Shown piece by piece: positions 15,824-24,102 of a stretch of 27,429 nt of DNA (its first letter is position 1; every line of letters starts with the position of its first letter). Source of the stretch: a virus; IMG/VR virus record IMGVR_UViG_3300025131_000331, positions 1-27,429 of that record; one strand, written 5' to 3'. The notes under the pieces are model-generated. The model saw only the letters and a program-made list of their open reading frames with translations. It was not told the DNA's origin and did not search any database. The translations under genes and the position numbers were made by a program.

Positions 15824-16225
15824 ATGGCAAATATAACTGAACGAAACAAACAAAAAATAGACTTGGCTAATGCTGGTTTTGCTATGAAATATATAGATGA
15901 TTGGCAAGCTAAAACTGTTTTATTTAGACATAAAGCTAGTGTAAATAGCGAAGGTAACATTAGTGGAGCAGTTGGAACTACCGTAACTGGAGTGCCTGGC
16001 AACCCTGATTATGTACTTAGAAAAGCTAAAATTGGTTTGTTTCCTTGGAAACCAGAAGAAAGTTGTACGTGCCAATGGTGCAGAGAAACTGATTGGAAAG
16101 CTCAAGAACCCACGACTATTAAAGGATTCTGTGATACCTGTGGGTTTGAAGCAGAAGCTAAAAATAGTTCTGGTATTGGGGCTAAGTTGGCTTTTCATAA
16201 GAAAGCTGAACACCCTGATGTATAA
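15824..16225 (+). CDS. Zinc-finger protein in the capsid module
   Basis: This is a 133-residue protein directly after the major capsid gene, with ribosome site GAGG. The N-terminal 75 residues are mixed, with a Gly/Thr/Val-rich beta segment (about 43-60). The C-terminal half is metal-binding: C83/C86 and C103/C106 form a zinc ribbon, with an extra C81, and H125 and H130 follow in a spacing that recalls a C2H2 finger. I do not recognise a family. The location suggests a head protein, perhaps a minor capsid or connector factor, or a regulator of late genes. Neither can be decided from sequence. Two hairpins follow in the gap before the next gene. Confidence 0.65.
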   Translation: MANITERNKQKIDLANAGFAMKYIDDWQAKTVLFRHKASVNSEGNISGAVGTTVTGVPGNPDYVLRKAKIGLFPWKPEESCTCQWCRETDWKAQEPTTIKGFCDTCGFEAEAKNSSGIGAKLAFHKKAEHPDV

Positions 16226-16227
16226 TA

Positions 16228-16270
16228 GAATCCTGAAAGTTGTAAAGATTGACCGAGGCTTTCAGGGTTC
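16228..16270 (+). terminator. Hairpin after the zinc-finger gene
   Basis: GAATCCTGAAAG (16228-16239) and CTTTCAGGGTTC (16259-16270) form a 12-bp stem with one G-T pair and a 19-base loop, starting two bases after the stop codon. It is followed by TTAAAATAAAAT and not by a T run, so termination would be weak. An RNA stability or processing element is equally possible. Confidence 0.4.
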
Positions 16271-16292
16271 TTAAAATAAAATCGGTTGGTCG

Positions 16293-16307
16293 CAGGGGTA
16301 AACCCTG
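16293..16307 (+). promoter_or_regulatory. Small hairpin before the decoration-protein gene
   Basis: CAGGG (16293-16297) and CCCTG (16303-16307) pair around GTAAA, some 16 bases before a strong AGGAGG. It may shield or space the ribosome site. Confidence 0.3.
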
Positions 16308-16336
16308 TAAATAAATAAACCTTTAGGAGGTTTGAT

Positions 16337-17077
16337 ATGTCTTTTAATCCAGTTCAAGGTGGTCGATATGGTTTTGAAAAAATAACCACGTCTGACCAAC
16401 GACAAGTTCTCGGTGCAGAAATGGCGTTCCCTGATGGCAGAAAGTTTCGTTACGTAGCTAACGGAGGAACTGCAATTGGAGAAGGTTTAGCTGTAGCTTC
16501 AGAAGCTCCAGCAGGTAATCATGATGAAGACTTGGTAATTACAACTAGTCCTTCAGTAGGTGACACTACTATCAGTATTACATTGGGTGGTACAGCAGCA
16601 GCTAAAAATTTGTATGCAGAAGGATACTTATTCTTTAACTTAGCTAGTACTACTCCACACGAAATGTACAAAATTAAAGGTCATCCTTTGATTGCATCTA
16701 GTGGTACTGGAGTAATTACAATAGATGAGCCTGATGGATTTCAGACTGCAATAACTGCAGGTACTGATACAGCAGGTTTAATTAAGAATCCTTATATGGA
16801 CATTGTTGTTGCTCCTGCTGCTGTTGCAGGTAGATTTGTTGGTGTAACTGCTGCTGACTTAGAAGCTGACTATTATGGTTGGGTTCAGGTTGCAGGTTTA
16901 GCTTCTGCTAAAATTGATGGTACTCCAGCAGTTGGTACATTAGTAGGTGCAAGCTCAAACCACGCAGGTCAACTACTTGCTGTGGCTGCTGACACTACTC
17001 CTGCTCTTGCTCGACTACATGGTAAAGCTGGTGTGGACAATGAGTTCCATACTGTAATGTTAATGAATCTATATTAA
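16337..17077 (+). CDS. Candidate capsid decoration or second capsid protein
   Basis: This 246-residue protein is rich in Ala, Gly, Thr and Val and almost wholly beta-strand in character. It has repeated short hydrophobic strands (GDTTISITLGG, GVITIDEP) and no Cys or membrane span. It has a very strong ribosome site (AGGAGG, 16325-16330) and its own leader with hairpins, so high expression is likely. A beta-rich protein of this size downstream of the capsid gene suggests a decoration protein that binds the capsid surface, but I cannot assign a family and a tail-tube role is not excluded. Notable segments are the Ala/Gly linkers around residue 110 and 185-220. Confidence 0.6.
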   Translation: MSFNPVQGGRYGFEKITTSDQRQVLGAEMAFPDGRKFRYVANGGTAIGEGLAVASEAPAGNHDEDLVITTSPSVGDTTISITLGGTAAAKNLYAEGYLFFNLASTTPHEMYKIKGHPLIASSGTGVITIDEPDGFQTAITAGTDTAGLIKNPYMDIVVAPAAVAGRFVGVTAADLEADYYGWVQVAGLASAKIDGTPAVGTLVGASSNHAGQLLAVAADTTPALARLHGKAGVDNEFHTVMLMNLY

Positions 17078-17078
17078 A

Positions 17079-17441
17079 TTGGATTCTGTTAAACTTTGGA
17101 CACCTCAAGGTTCTACGTATGTAGGTGGCAGTATTGCTGGCTATAACGAAGAAACTGGGGTGTCCATTGTTGTGCATACGTTTCAATTTAATGACCCTGA
17201 AACAGGTCGAGGTCAAATAGTTAAGATTCCTGCTGACCCTAGTATTTCTAAAGCACATATAGAAGATATGGCAGCTCAAGCACTTGAAAACTTTTTAATC
17301 GAGTGTAGAGTTAAAGACAAAAAGAAACCTATTACTGCTGAGCAAAAGAAACAAATAGGGAAACAGATAAAAGAATTTAAAGAATACGCAGAGAAACGTA
17401 GAGAAAGTACAAACAATAGAATATATTATAAAGGAATATAA
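17079..17441 (+). CDS. Small protein of unknown function (TTG start)
   Basis: This 120-residue frame opens with TTG one base after the previous stop. The first in-frame ATG lies about 190 bases in and would remove a well-formed beta-rich N-terminal half (LWTPQGSTYVGGSI), so TTG is the better start. The second half is strongly helical and charged, Lys/Glu-rich (KEFKEYAEKRRES), probably coiled-coil. No ribosome site is obvious, so translational coupling to the decoration gene is likely. I do not recognise it. The place between head and tail genes suggests a connector or accessory head protein, by context only. Confidence 0.6.
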   Translation: MDSVKLWTPQGSTYVGGSIAGYNEETGVSIVVHTFQFNDPETGRGQIVKIPADPSISKAHIEDMAAQALENFLIECRVKDKKKPITAEQKKQIGKQIKEFKEYAEKRRESTNNRIYYKGI

Positions 17442-17642
17442 ATGGTCATTGAAAATCAGGCAAATAACGATTTTAATTTAACAACTGAAGATATTAATGC
17501 AGCGTTTCAAGCTCATCCACAAGCTGCACAAACAGCACAAATAAATTTGTTAAGAAGATTAATTAACAATAAAGATGAGCAAATAGCTAATTTAAAAACA
17601 GAGATGGACAACTTATTAGCTAAAGGAATTTCTGATAAATGA
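17442..17642 (+). CDS. Small coiled-coil protein
   Basis: This 66-residue protein starts at the base after the preceding stop. The C-terminal part (about residues 33-62) reads as an amphipathic helix with regular Leu/Ile spacing (LLRRLINNKDEQIANLKTEM), so it probably forms a coiled coil. There are no Cys or hydrophobic spans. Its function is unknown. Its place between head and tail genes would suit an assembly or tail-chaperone-like factor, but no frameshift or tape-measure gene is seen to support that. Confidence 0.6.
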   Translation: MVIENQANNDFNLTTEDINAAFQAHPQAAQTAQINLLRRLINNKDEQIANLKTEMDNLLAKGISDK

Positions 17643-17651
17643 GGTTAAGAT

Positions 17652-18938
17652 ATGCCTGTACAGGGAAGAACGAGAAAACAACTTAGACAGTCTATAGGTT
17701 TTAATCTAGGGGCATTAAAAACTGGTACTGCTTATGATGCAGGTTCAACAACTACATTAATAGATACTAACCTTATCGGTGGTGACGATACTTATAATGG
17801 TAGGTGGATTATAGTTTCTGATGCTAGTGATTCTAGTAATGTTGAAACTAGGCTTGTTAGTGACTATACATCATCAGCTTACAGGTTAACATTACAGAAA
17901 GCATTATCGTTTTCTACTGCTGCTGGGGATACGTATGAAATATATGATGAACCATATGACCCTGAGATTATTAATGATTTTATTAATCAAGCTGTTGTAG
18001 ACGTAACAGGTCAGGCATATGACCCAATAGAATATCCTGATATGTCTAGTTCTCCACACACAGCTTTGTTTGGAGATGGAAGAACTTTAAGGTTTGATAT
18101 TCCCAGTAACATCTCAATTATTAATCGTATTTATTATAGAAGTTCTATTACTTCTACTATCTTGCACAGTTGTAATTCTGCATTTGATGAAACAATTGAT
18201 TCAGACTTTACAGTTACAGTAGATACAGAAGATAAAAAACAAGGCACAGGTAGTAACAAGTTTGTTATTGCTGCTGGTGCTAGTGCTGGAGACATAGCAA
18301 CTGACTCAATAGTTAGTAAAAATATTAGTAAATATGATTACTTAGAATGTTGGGTTAAAAGTACTGTTGCCACTTCTGCTGGCAACTTAAAGATATTACT
18401 TGACGATTCTGCTTCGTGTGCGTCTCCATTAGAGACGTTATCTGTTCCAGCCTTATCAGCAGACACATGGACTTACGTACGCATCAAATTAGCGAACCCA
18501 GAACTTGATACAGCAATCATATCTATAGGATTAGAATACGATTCTGATTTAGGTGCATGTCAAATACGATTAGATGATATTAAAGTAGTTAAAAACGATA
18601 CTGCTGTATTTCAAATCTTTCCTAAACATTTATGGAGGATAGACAGAAGTGCTAGAGATTTAATTTTAAATGATGGTGCTGAATCAGAAGTTGGTTACAG
18701 TATGATAAAGCTATCAGGTGGAGACAAGCCTGCATTGTTAAGTTCTGAAACAGCTACAACTGAAATAGATGATTCATATATTATAGCTAGAGCTACAGGA
18801 TTAGCGTTTGCTGCAGCATCAGGTGGTCCAAGTACAGACCCAGATGCTTTACGACAAGCAGCAGCTTTCTGGTTTGGATTAGCTGAACAAGCTAAACGTG
18901 CGTTCCCATTGTTAATAACAGGTAGAGCAGTCGAGTAA
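17652..18938 (+). CDS. Head-tail adaptor or tail protein with jelly-roll insert
   Basis: This is a 428-residue protein. Residues 1-110 have an N-terminal basic helix (TRKQLRQSIGFNLG) and beta strands, then a helix (PEIINDFINQAVVDV), a pattern I associate with phage adaptor or tail-completion proteins. About residues 170-315 read as a beta-sandwich resembling carbohydrate-binding modules (DYLECWVKST, LDDIKVV), apparently inserted before the C-terminal helical part (ALRQAAAFWFGLAEQAKRA). The first and last parts would bind the connector, and the insert might bind host sugars or capsid. Ribosome site GAGG is present. Its stop overlaps the next start by one base (TAATG). Adaptor is my preferred reading at moderate confidence. 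Confidence 0.55.
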   Translation: MPVQGRTRKQLRQSIGFNLGALKTGTAYDAGSTTTLIDTNLIGGDDTYNGRWIIVSDASDSSNVETRLVSDYTSSAYRLTLQKALSFSTAAGDTYEIYDEPYDPEIINDFINQAVVDVTGQAYDPIEYPDMSSSPHTALFGDGRTLRFDIPSNISIINRIYYRSSITSTILHSCNSAFDETIDSDFTVTVDTEDKKQGTGSNKFVIAAGASAGDIATDSIVSKNISKYDYLECWVKSTVATSAGNLKILLDDSASCASPLETLSVPALSADTWTYVRIKLANPELDTAIISIGLEYDSDLGACQIRLDDIKVVKNDTAVFQIFPKHLWRIDRSARDLILNDGAESEVGYSMIKLSGGDKPALLSSETATTEIDDSYIIARATGLAFAAASGGPSTDPDALRQAAAFWFGLAEQAKRAFPLLITGRAVE

Positions 18939-20875
18939 TGGCAAACAAAGTTTTAGATAAAAACGAAATATACCTTAACGGTACATATTTCCCTTTAACT
19001 AGACCTGTACAAAGCACATTAGCTTCTTTGTATCCACCAAAGGTTACTATTGGGGATACAACCAGAGACTCACAAACAAGAGCATCTGTTATATCCTGGT
19101 CTGATTGGCGTGGAGGTATAGGCGTAGAACGTATGCAAGGACCTGCAGATGCAGACAAGGCTTGGTATTCTACATTACAACTAAGATATAGAAGACATTT
19201 AGTATTACCTGCATTAGCTACAGAGACAAGAGCACAGTTATCAGACAGTACTGCTGTTAGTGGTGCTATTACTTTTATAGCTGAAAAAGGAAGTGATTTA
19301 TATGTAGGGTTTGATAAAAGACCTTATGTGTATTCAGAAGGTGGTGAAACTCATGGAGCAGATTTTCTTACACAATTAACTAATGGTGGTAGTGCTTATA
19401 GTTTTCCAGATACGCCAACAGATTCCATAACTATTAGTATGGCAGGTACAGATTATGTAGTCGTTGCCCATACAGGTGGATATAGTTATTACTCTGCTAA
19501 TACCACAGTTACAGACAAAACAACTGATGCTAAATTTCTTACATCTTGGGATGACAGATTGTGGGGAATAGACTCTAGTGGTCAGCTTTGGTACACACTT
19601 ACTATTGGTGGTACACCAGTTAATGATGCATTACTACCTGTACAAGATGGGTTTGTTACTGATTTATTTGTAGGTAGAGATTCTACGGGAACCCAAATTA
19701 TTTACGCAGCTACTAAAGTAGGCTTGTATGCACACGATATGGCTAACGGAAGATTTGTTGAAACACAATTTCAATTACCTTTCCATGAATTTAATGGTGT
19801 AGGGACTGTTAGATGGCGTGATGCTATTTACAATCCGAGTGGTTTAGGCATATATAAATATATTAATGGTAATAACAATGCTGTTGTAACAGTAATGGGT
19901 CCAGATAGAGATGATGGATTACCTGCAATACAACGAGGAACAATTAAAAAACTAGTAGGTACGCACACAGAATTGTTAGCAGCTATAGACGCAACTACTG
20001 CTCCAGCTGCTCAATCAAGTACAGACTGGTCTTTTCATGTTCCTGTTGCACAAGGAAGTCGAACAGCAGTTATAGATGCTTCTACTGGACATTCATCAAT
20101 CATAGGTTGGAATGATGTTGGGTGGGAAACTAAATGGTCTGCTACTACATCTGCAGCAGCTAAAGCTGTTGAGCATATGTTAGTAACTAATGCAGGTAAA
20201 GGTGACTACAGATTATGGTGGGGATTTAACGGTAAACTATGGAATCAATCTGTTCCATTTGATGTTCTTAATCCTTCACAATTATCTAGGTTTGAGTATG
20301 ATACGAGTGGTTTTTTAGAAACACCTTGGTTTGATGCACAACAATCTGAAGTAGATAAGTTAGCATTACAATTAAAAGTAGAAGTACAAGATGCTTCTAG
20401 TACTGAAACTGTAGCTGTACAGTATGCTATTGATTATTCTGATACATATACAAGCATGGGAACAATAACTAGTGATGGTACTACTAGTTATACATTTGGT
20501 TCTAACTTAGGAACTACATTTAGAGCTATAAAATTTAAGATAACATTGGCTAGAGAAGCAGGTACAACTATAGCTATTATGAAAAAATCTCCTGATGTGG
20601 TATCTCTTACTCTTGAATACAGAAAGAAATTAGCTGCTAAATATGGACATGCTGTAGAAGTAAACTTAAATGAAACTTATAAAGGAAAAGACCCTAAACA
20701 GTTACGAGCATCTTTAGTTTCAGCTATAGAATCAAACACGTTAGTTGAATTTACATTTAGAGATGATAGTGGAGGTACACGTAACTATTACGTAGACGTA
20801 ACCTCTGCAACAGGCATTGAATATACAGGACATGATGAACGAGGTTCATCAAGGATTACATTGGTAGAGCCATGA
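18938..20875 (+). CDS. Tail protein, probable propeller-like nozzle component
   Basis: This 645-residue protein is beta-rich. Residues 1-90 form an N-terminal Arg/Trp-rich region. A series of strand-rich units follows, with motifs such as SDLYVGFDKRPYVYS, WDDRLWGIDSSGQLWY and IIYAATKVGLYAHD, which resemble blades of a beta-propeller. The C-terminal third is another beta domain. In short-tailed phages the nozzle (the gp12 position of T7) is of this size and follows the adaptor, so that is the preferred guess. No enzyme motif is seen. It overlaps the next gene by four bases (ATGA). Confidence 0.5.
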   Translation: MANKVLDKNEIYLNGTYFPLTRPVQSTLASLYPPKVTIGDTTRDSQTRASVISWSDWRGGIGVERMQGPADADKAWYSTLQLRYRRHLVLPALATETRAQLSDSTAVSGAITFIAEKGSDLYVGFDKRPYVYSEGGETHGADFLTQLTNGGSAYSFPDTPTDSITISMAGTDYVVVAHTGGYSYYSANTTVTDKTTDAKFLTSWDDRLWGIDSSGQLWYTLTIGGTPVNDALLPVQDGFVTDLFVGRDSTGTQIIYAATKVGLYAHDMANGRFVETQFQLPFHEFNGVGTVRWRDAIYNPSGLGIYKYINGNNNAVVTVMGPDRDDGLPAIQRGTIKKLVGTHTELLAAIDATTAPAAQSSTDWSFHVPVAQGSRTAVIDASTGHSSIIGWNDVGWETKWSATTSAAAKAVEHMLVTNAGKGDYRLWWGFNGKLWNQSVPFDVLNPSQLSRFEYDTSGFLETPWFDAQQSEVDKLALQLKVEVQDASSTETVAVQYAIDYSDTYTSMGTITSDGTTSYTFGSNLGTTFRAIKFKITLAREAGTTIAIMKKSPDVVSLTLEYRKKLAAKYGHAVEVNLNETYKGKDPKQLRASLVSAIESNTLVEFTFRDDSGGTRNYYVDVTSATGIEYTGHDERGSSRITLVEP

Positions 20876-21165
20876 TACTTAATTCAGGAACAACAACTGT
20901 GTCTACGTCAGGTACGGAGCAACGATTATCTAACACAACTAATAAAGTCAGGTGGATAAAATTAAAAGCTCTCGCTGCAAACTCTGGCATTGCTTATTTT
21001 GGAGATAGTGGAGTAACTACATCTAATGGGTATGAGTTATCTGCAGGTAATACTTTAGAGATAAACTTTGCAGATGTAGGTGGAACAGTTCTTTTTAGTT
21101 CTTTGTATGTTGATGTTGCATCTAATGGTGACAAAGTATCTTGGGTAGTTTTATTGGATGGCTAA
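20872..21165 (+). CDS. Small beta-rich virion protein
   Basis: This 97-residue protein overlaps the preceding tail gene by four bases. It is beta-sandwich-like, with strands such as VRWIKLKALAAN and SSLYVDVAS, many Ser, Thr and Gly, no Cys and no charge clusters. Small beta proteins of this kind are common as accessory or decoration parts of marine-phage tails. I cannot name a family. Its stop overlaps the ATG of the next gene (TAATG), so it lies in a coupled string of tail genes. Confidence 0.6.
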   Translation: MILNSGTTTVSTSGTEQRLSNTTNKVRWIKLKALAANSGIAYFGDSGVTTSNGYELSAGNTLEINFADVGGTVLFSSLYVDVASNGDKVSWVVLLDG

Positions 21166-21560
21166 TGACTACACAAAGTTCTTTAACAATACCACCAGAT
21201 AACTGGATAGGTTCTAAACCTGAATGGATGTTTTACGCATCTTTAATAGAATTAGGATATGAACCTGGTGAAGACTTTAGTTATCAATCACCACTAATGG
21301 GTGGTCGATTAGATAAAGGTGGTTTAATAATAGACTTTTTATTTTATAACCCACCTAATTTAGCTGTTAACGTACAAGGTGTATACTATCACTATGAATT
21401 GGGGTCGGAAACTAAAGCTAGAGATTTGTTTGCAAGACAGGCTTTAGCAGGACAGGGGACAACATTAATATTTGTAGACGAAGATGATTTAGAACAAGAC
21501 CCTTTAGGGGTCACAAGAGATGCTATCAACTTTAGAGATAGGTCAAGACTAGGAGGATAA
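21165..21560 (+). CDS. PD-(D/E)XK nuclease-like fold with unusual active site
   Basis: This is a 131-residue protein. I start it at the ATG overlapping the previous stop (21165) and not at the in-frame TTG at 21141. The order of elements recalls very-short-patch-repair-like and related PD-(D/E)XK proteins: a helix with E20 (KPEWMFYASLIELG), an acid on a strand (IIDFLF, D57), a central strand LAVNVQGVYYHY (66-77), then RDLFARQALAGQG and a strand LIFVDEDD. In active enzymes the central strand usually carries acidic and basic residues. Here the equivalent positions appear to be N69 and Q71. It may be a structural domain derived from a nuclease. It sits within tail genes, which is odd for an enzyme. 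Confidence 0.5.
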   Translation: MTTQSSLTIPPDNWIGSKPEWMFYASLIELGYEPGEDFSYQSPLMGGRLDKGGLIIDFLFYNPPNLAVNVQGVYYHYELGSETKARDLFARQALAGQGTTLIFVDEDDLEQDPLGVTRDAINFRDRSRLGG

Positions 21561-21562
21561 TA

Positions 21563-23104
21563 GTGGCAGCTCCAACTATAAACTTTGCAGGTTTTGTTTT
21601 TGATGACGCAGGAGATGCTGTCTCTGGTGCAGTCGTTCATATATATAACAAAAACGCAACAGACACAGCTAGAGAAAGCTCTAGCATTACCACTAACTCT
21701 GATGGTTATTGGAGTTATGCTCACGCTACACCAGGTGAGTTTGACGTAGAGGTTGTTAGTGGTGCTTCTACAAGACGATTTAAATTTGACGATAAAATTC
21801 ATTTAGCAGGTATAGATGTAGAAACATTAAGTATTCGTGGTAATGAAGGAGCACTCGCAGCTGTTTATATGTATGCTGATGAGGGTGATGATGCTAGTGA
21901 CCAATGGAGAATAGACGCTGGAACTGATGGCGTACTTGCTATAGGTAATGACGCTGCATCACAAGGAACTTTTGTTGACCACGTAACATTTACACCTAAC
22001 TCTACTGTAGCTAGTTCAACAGTTGCATTTAAAGGTGGAGTTACAGTAGCAGGTGATTTAACTATTACTGGTGATGACCTTATCATGGGAACAAATACAG
22101 ATACGTATATTCTTGTGGCAGATGGAACTACTTATAATCCTGTGGCAGTTAGTGGTGACGTAACTATCGCTAATACTGGAGCAGTAACAATAGCAAACAA
22201 TGCAGTAGAAACAGCTATGATAAATGCTGATGCAGTTACAAGTGCAAAGATAGCTGATGATGCTATTGATAGTGAACACTATACTGACGGTTCAATCGAC
22301 AATGCTCATATCGCAGATGATGCTATAGATAGCGAACATTATGCAGCAGGGTCTATTGATACAGCACACATAGCAGACAACCAAGTTACTCTTGCTAAGA
22401 TGGCAGGTTTAGCTAGAGGTAAAATTATATATGGTGACGCTAGTGGTGACCCTGCAGCTCTTGCAGTTGGTACAGCTGGTTACGTATTAGCTACAGACGC
22501 AACAGACCTTGCGTATACCAATTCATTATTAGCTGCTGACTATGTTATTGGAGAAGATGCACAAACTAAAATAGATTTTGAAACAGCTAATGAAATACAC
22601 TTTGATGCTGACAATGCAGAGATAGCAAAGATAACTGCTACTGGATTAACAATGTCAGGTGGTGAAAATATATTTCTTGGAGATGCAAGTAATATAAATA
22701 TTAGTACTCCATTACTAGCAAATGCTGACCATACAACTTCAGGTATCACAGCACAAATGTTAGCAGGTGGAGCTATATCTGCATTTGATTTAGTTTGTAT
22801 TCATTCAACAACATCAGAAGTAGTTAAGGCTGACGCTAGTGCATACGCTACAGCCAGAGCAATAGGAATTGCTCCAGCTGCAATTAGCGATACTGCTACT
22901 GGAACTATATTATTACAAGGTTTTATTCGTGATGACACTTACAACTGGACTACAGGGGCAACTCTTTACCTATCAGAAACAGCAGGAGCTTTAACTGCAA
23001 CTGCTCCTACTACAGATGGGGCTTTCGTTCAGGCTGTAGGTATAGCACTAAGCCCAGATGTGGTCTACATAAACCCTAGTATGGATGTTATAGAGCACGC
23101 ATAA
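21563..23104 (+). CDS. Tail fibre protein with Ig-like N-terminal domain
   Basis: This 513-residue protein starts with GTG after AGGAGG. Residues 3-72 look like a small beta-sandwich of the carboxypeptidase-regulatory/transthyretin-like type (SGAVVHIYNKN, NSDGYWSYAH). A segment around 95-125 follows (WRIDAGTDGVLAIGND). Residues 231-270 are two 20-residue copies of ADDAIDSEHY-xxGSIDxAHI. The last about 120 residues form a beta-rich head (SAFDLVCIHSTTS to VVYINPS) of a kind I recall from many marine-phage fibres. It probably forms a trimeric fibre for host binding. It is Ala/Thr/Gly-rich with no Lys/Arg clusters, and its stop overlaps the next start (TAATG). Confidence 0.7.
   Translation: MAAPTINFAGFVFDDAGDAVSGAVVHIYNKNATDTARESSSITTNSDGYWSYAHATPGEFDVEVVSGASTRRFKFDDKIHLAGIDVETLSIRGNEGALAAVYMYADEGDDASDQWRIDAGTDGVLAIGNDAASQGTFVDHVTFTPNSTVASSTVAFKGGVTVAGDLTITGDDLIMGTNTDTYILVADGTTYNPVAVSGDVTIANTGAVTIANNAVETAMINADAVTSAKIADDAIDSEHYTDGSIDNAHIADDAIDSEHYAAGSIDTAHIADNQVTLAKMAGLARGKIIYGDASGDPAALAVGTAGYVLATDATDLAYTNSLLAADYVIGEDAQTKIDFETANEIHFDADNAEIAKITATGLTMSGGENIFLGDASNINISTPLLANADHTTSGITAQMLAGGAISAFDLVCIHSTTSEVVKADASAYATARAIGIAPAAISDTATGTILLQGFIRDDTYNWTTGATLYLSETAGALTATAPTTDGAFVQAVGIALSPDVVYINPSMDVIEHA
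22253..22372 (+). repeat. Two 60-bp in-frame repeats in the fibre gene
   Basis: Bases 22253-22312 and 22313-22372 encode two 20-residue repeats (ADDAIDSEHY then TDGSIDNAHI versus AAGSIDTAHI). The protein copies are more alike than the DNA, which differs at many third positions. Such repeats can change in number and alter fibre length. Confidence 0.6.
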
Positions 23105-24102
23105 TGGCTAATGAAATAGAAAAAGTTAATACGATAGCAATAGGTAATATTGAAAAGTTAAACACTATAACTGAAGCTAACATAGCAAAGTACAACACTT
23201 TTGAAATGACTTCTGTAAACGCATGGCAAGGTGACCGAGGAGTATTTGGTGGTGGCTACACAGGAAGTAGTTATGTCAACGTAATGGATTATGTGTCTAT
23301 TGCAAGTCTTAACAACGCACAAGATTTTGGTGACCTTAATAACGGAATGTGGTATTGTCGTGCAGAATCGAGTGGAGCAGGTGGTCGTATTGTTTTTTAC
23401 GGAGGACATGATGGCAGTAGTGATATAGCTCAGATAGATTACATTACTACTGCTAGTACTGGAAACGCTCAAGATTTTGGAGACACTCATGCATCTGGGT
23501 CTGCTCATGGAGCAAGTTCAAATGGCACGAGAGGAGTGTTTTCTTCTGGGGTTGGTGGAAGAAATGGTGGTGACAGTACAGCATATGGATATATAACTTT
23601 TGCATCAACTGGCAATGCTTCTACTGGCGGCAACCTACACGCAGGGTCTAACTTAGGAGGTTGTGGAAATAGTTCACGAGCACTCTTTGCTGGTGGTGCA
23701 AATAGTGGTGGTCTTGTAAATACAGTAGAGTATTTCAACATAACATCAACTGATGACGGCACAGATTTTGGTGACCTTACAAGTATAAGGGACGCTTTTG
23801 ACATAGCTACAAATGGAACTAAAGCTGTTGTTGTTGGTGGACAAAATGCTTCAGCTACATTAGACACTATGGACAATATGACCATAGCATCTCCAGGGGA
23901 CGCTACTGATGGGGGTGACCTTTCTTCTATTAGAAACAGAACTTCAACAGTAGACAACGATTCAAGTTCTGTGTTCTGGGGAACTACATCCAGCCATGCA
24001 ACTGGACAGCTAGATACTCTTAACATAGCCAATAACGCCACAGCAGACTCATCTTATGACAGACAGGCAGCAGCAGGTGGGGGAGGGGCTTCAGGGTCAT
24101 GA
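23104..24102 (+). CDS. Six-repeat beta-propeller (kelch/FGGG-like) tail protein
   Basis: This is a 332-residue protein. Residues 4-36 hold three 11-residue repeats (IEKVNTIAIGN, IEKLNTITEAN, IAKYNTFEMTS), probably the attachment or trimerisation stem. Residues 45-310 hold six blades of about 48 residues starting near 45, 94, 143, 191, 239 and 288, each beginning with a strand and glycine motif such as RGVFGGG, SRALFAGG or KAVVVGG. Each continues to a segment like MDYVSIAS and an Asp/Gly turn. The last residues are Ala/Gly. Six blades make a closed six-bladed propeller likely. Such proteins occur in marine phage tails and could bind host sugars. The gene sits right after the fibre, so it may be its receptor-binding partner. 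Confidence 0.72.
   Translation: MANEIEKVNTIAIGNIEKLNTITEANIAKYNTFEMTSVNAWQGDRGVFGGGYTGSSYVNVMDYVSIASLNNAQDFGDLNNGMWYCRAESSGAGGRIVFYGGHDGSSDIAQIDYITTASTGNAQDFGDTHASGSAHGASSNGTRGVFSSGVGGRNGGDSTAYGYITFASTGNASTGGNLHAGSNLGGCGNSSRALFAGGANSGGLVNTVEYFNITSTDDGTDFGDLTSIRDAFDIATNGTKAVVVGGQNASATLDTMDNMTIASPGDATDGGDLSSIRNRTSTVDNDSSSVFWGTTSSHATGQLDTLNIANNATADSSYDRQAAAGGGGASGS

Noticed and set aside
23505-24041. Long open frame on the - strand opposite the propeller gene
   Set aside because: It mirrors the codon bias of the + strand gene, has no ribosome site or recognisable domain, and the + strand product has six clear repeats.
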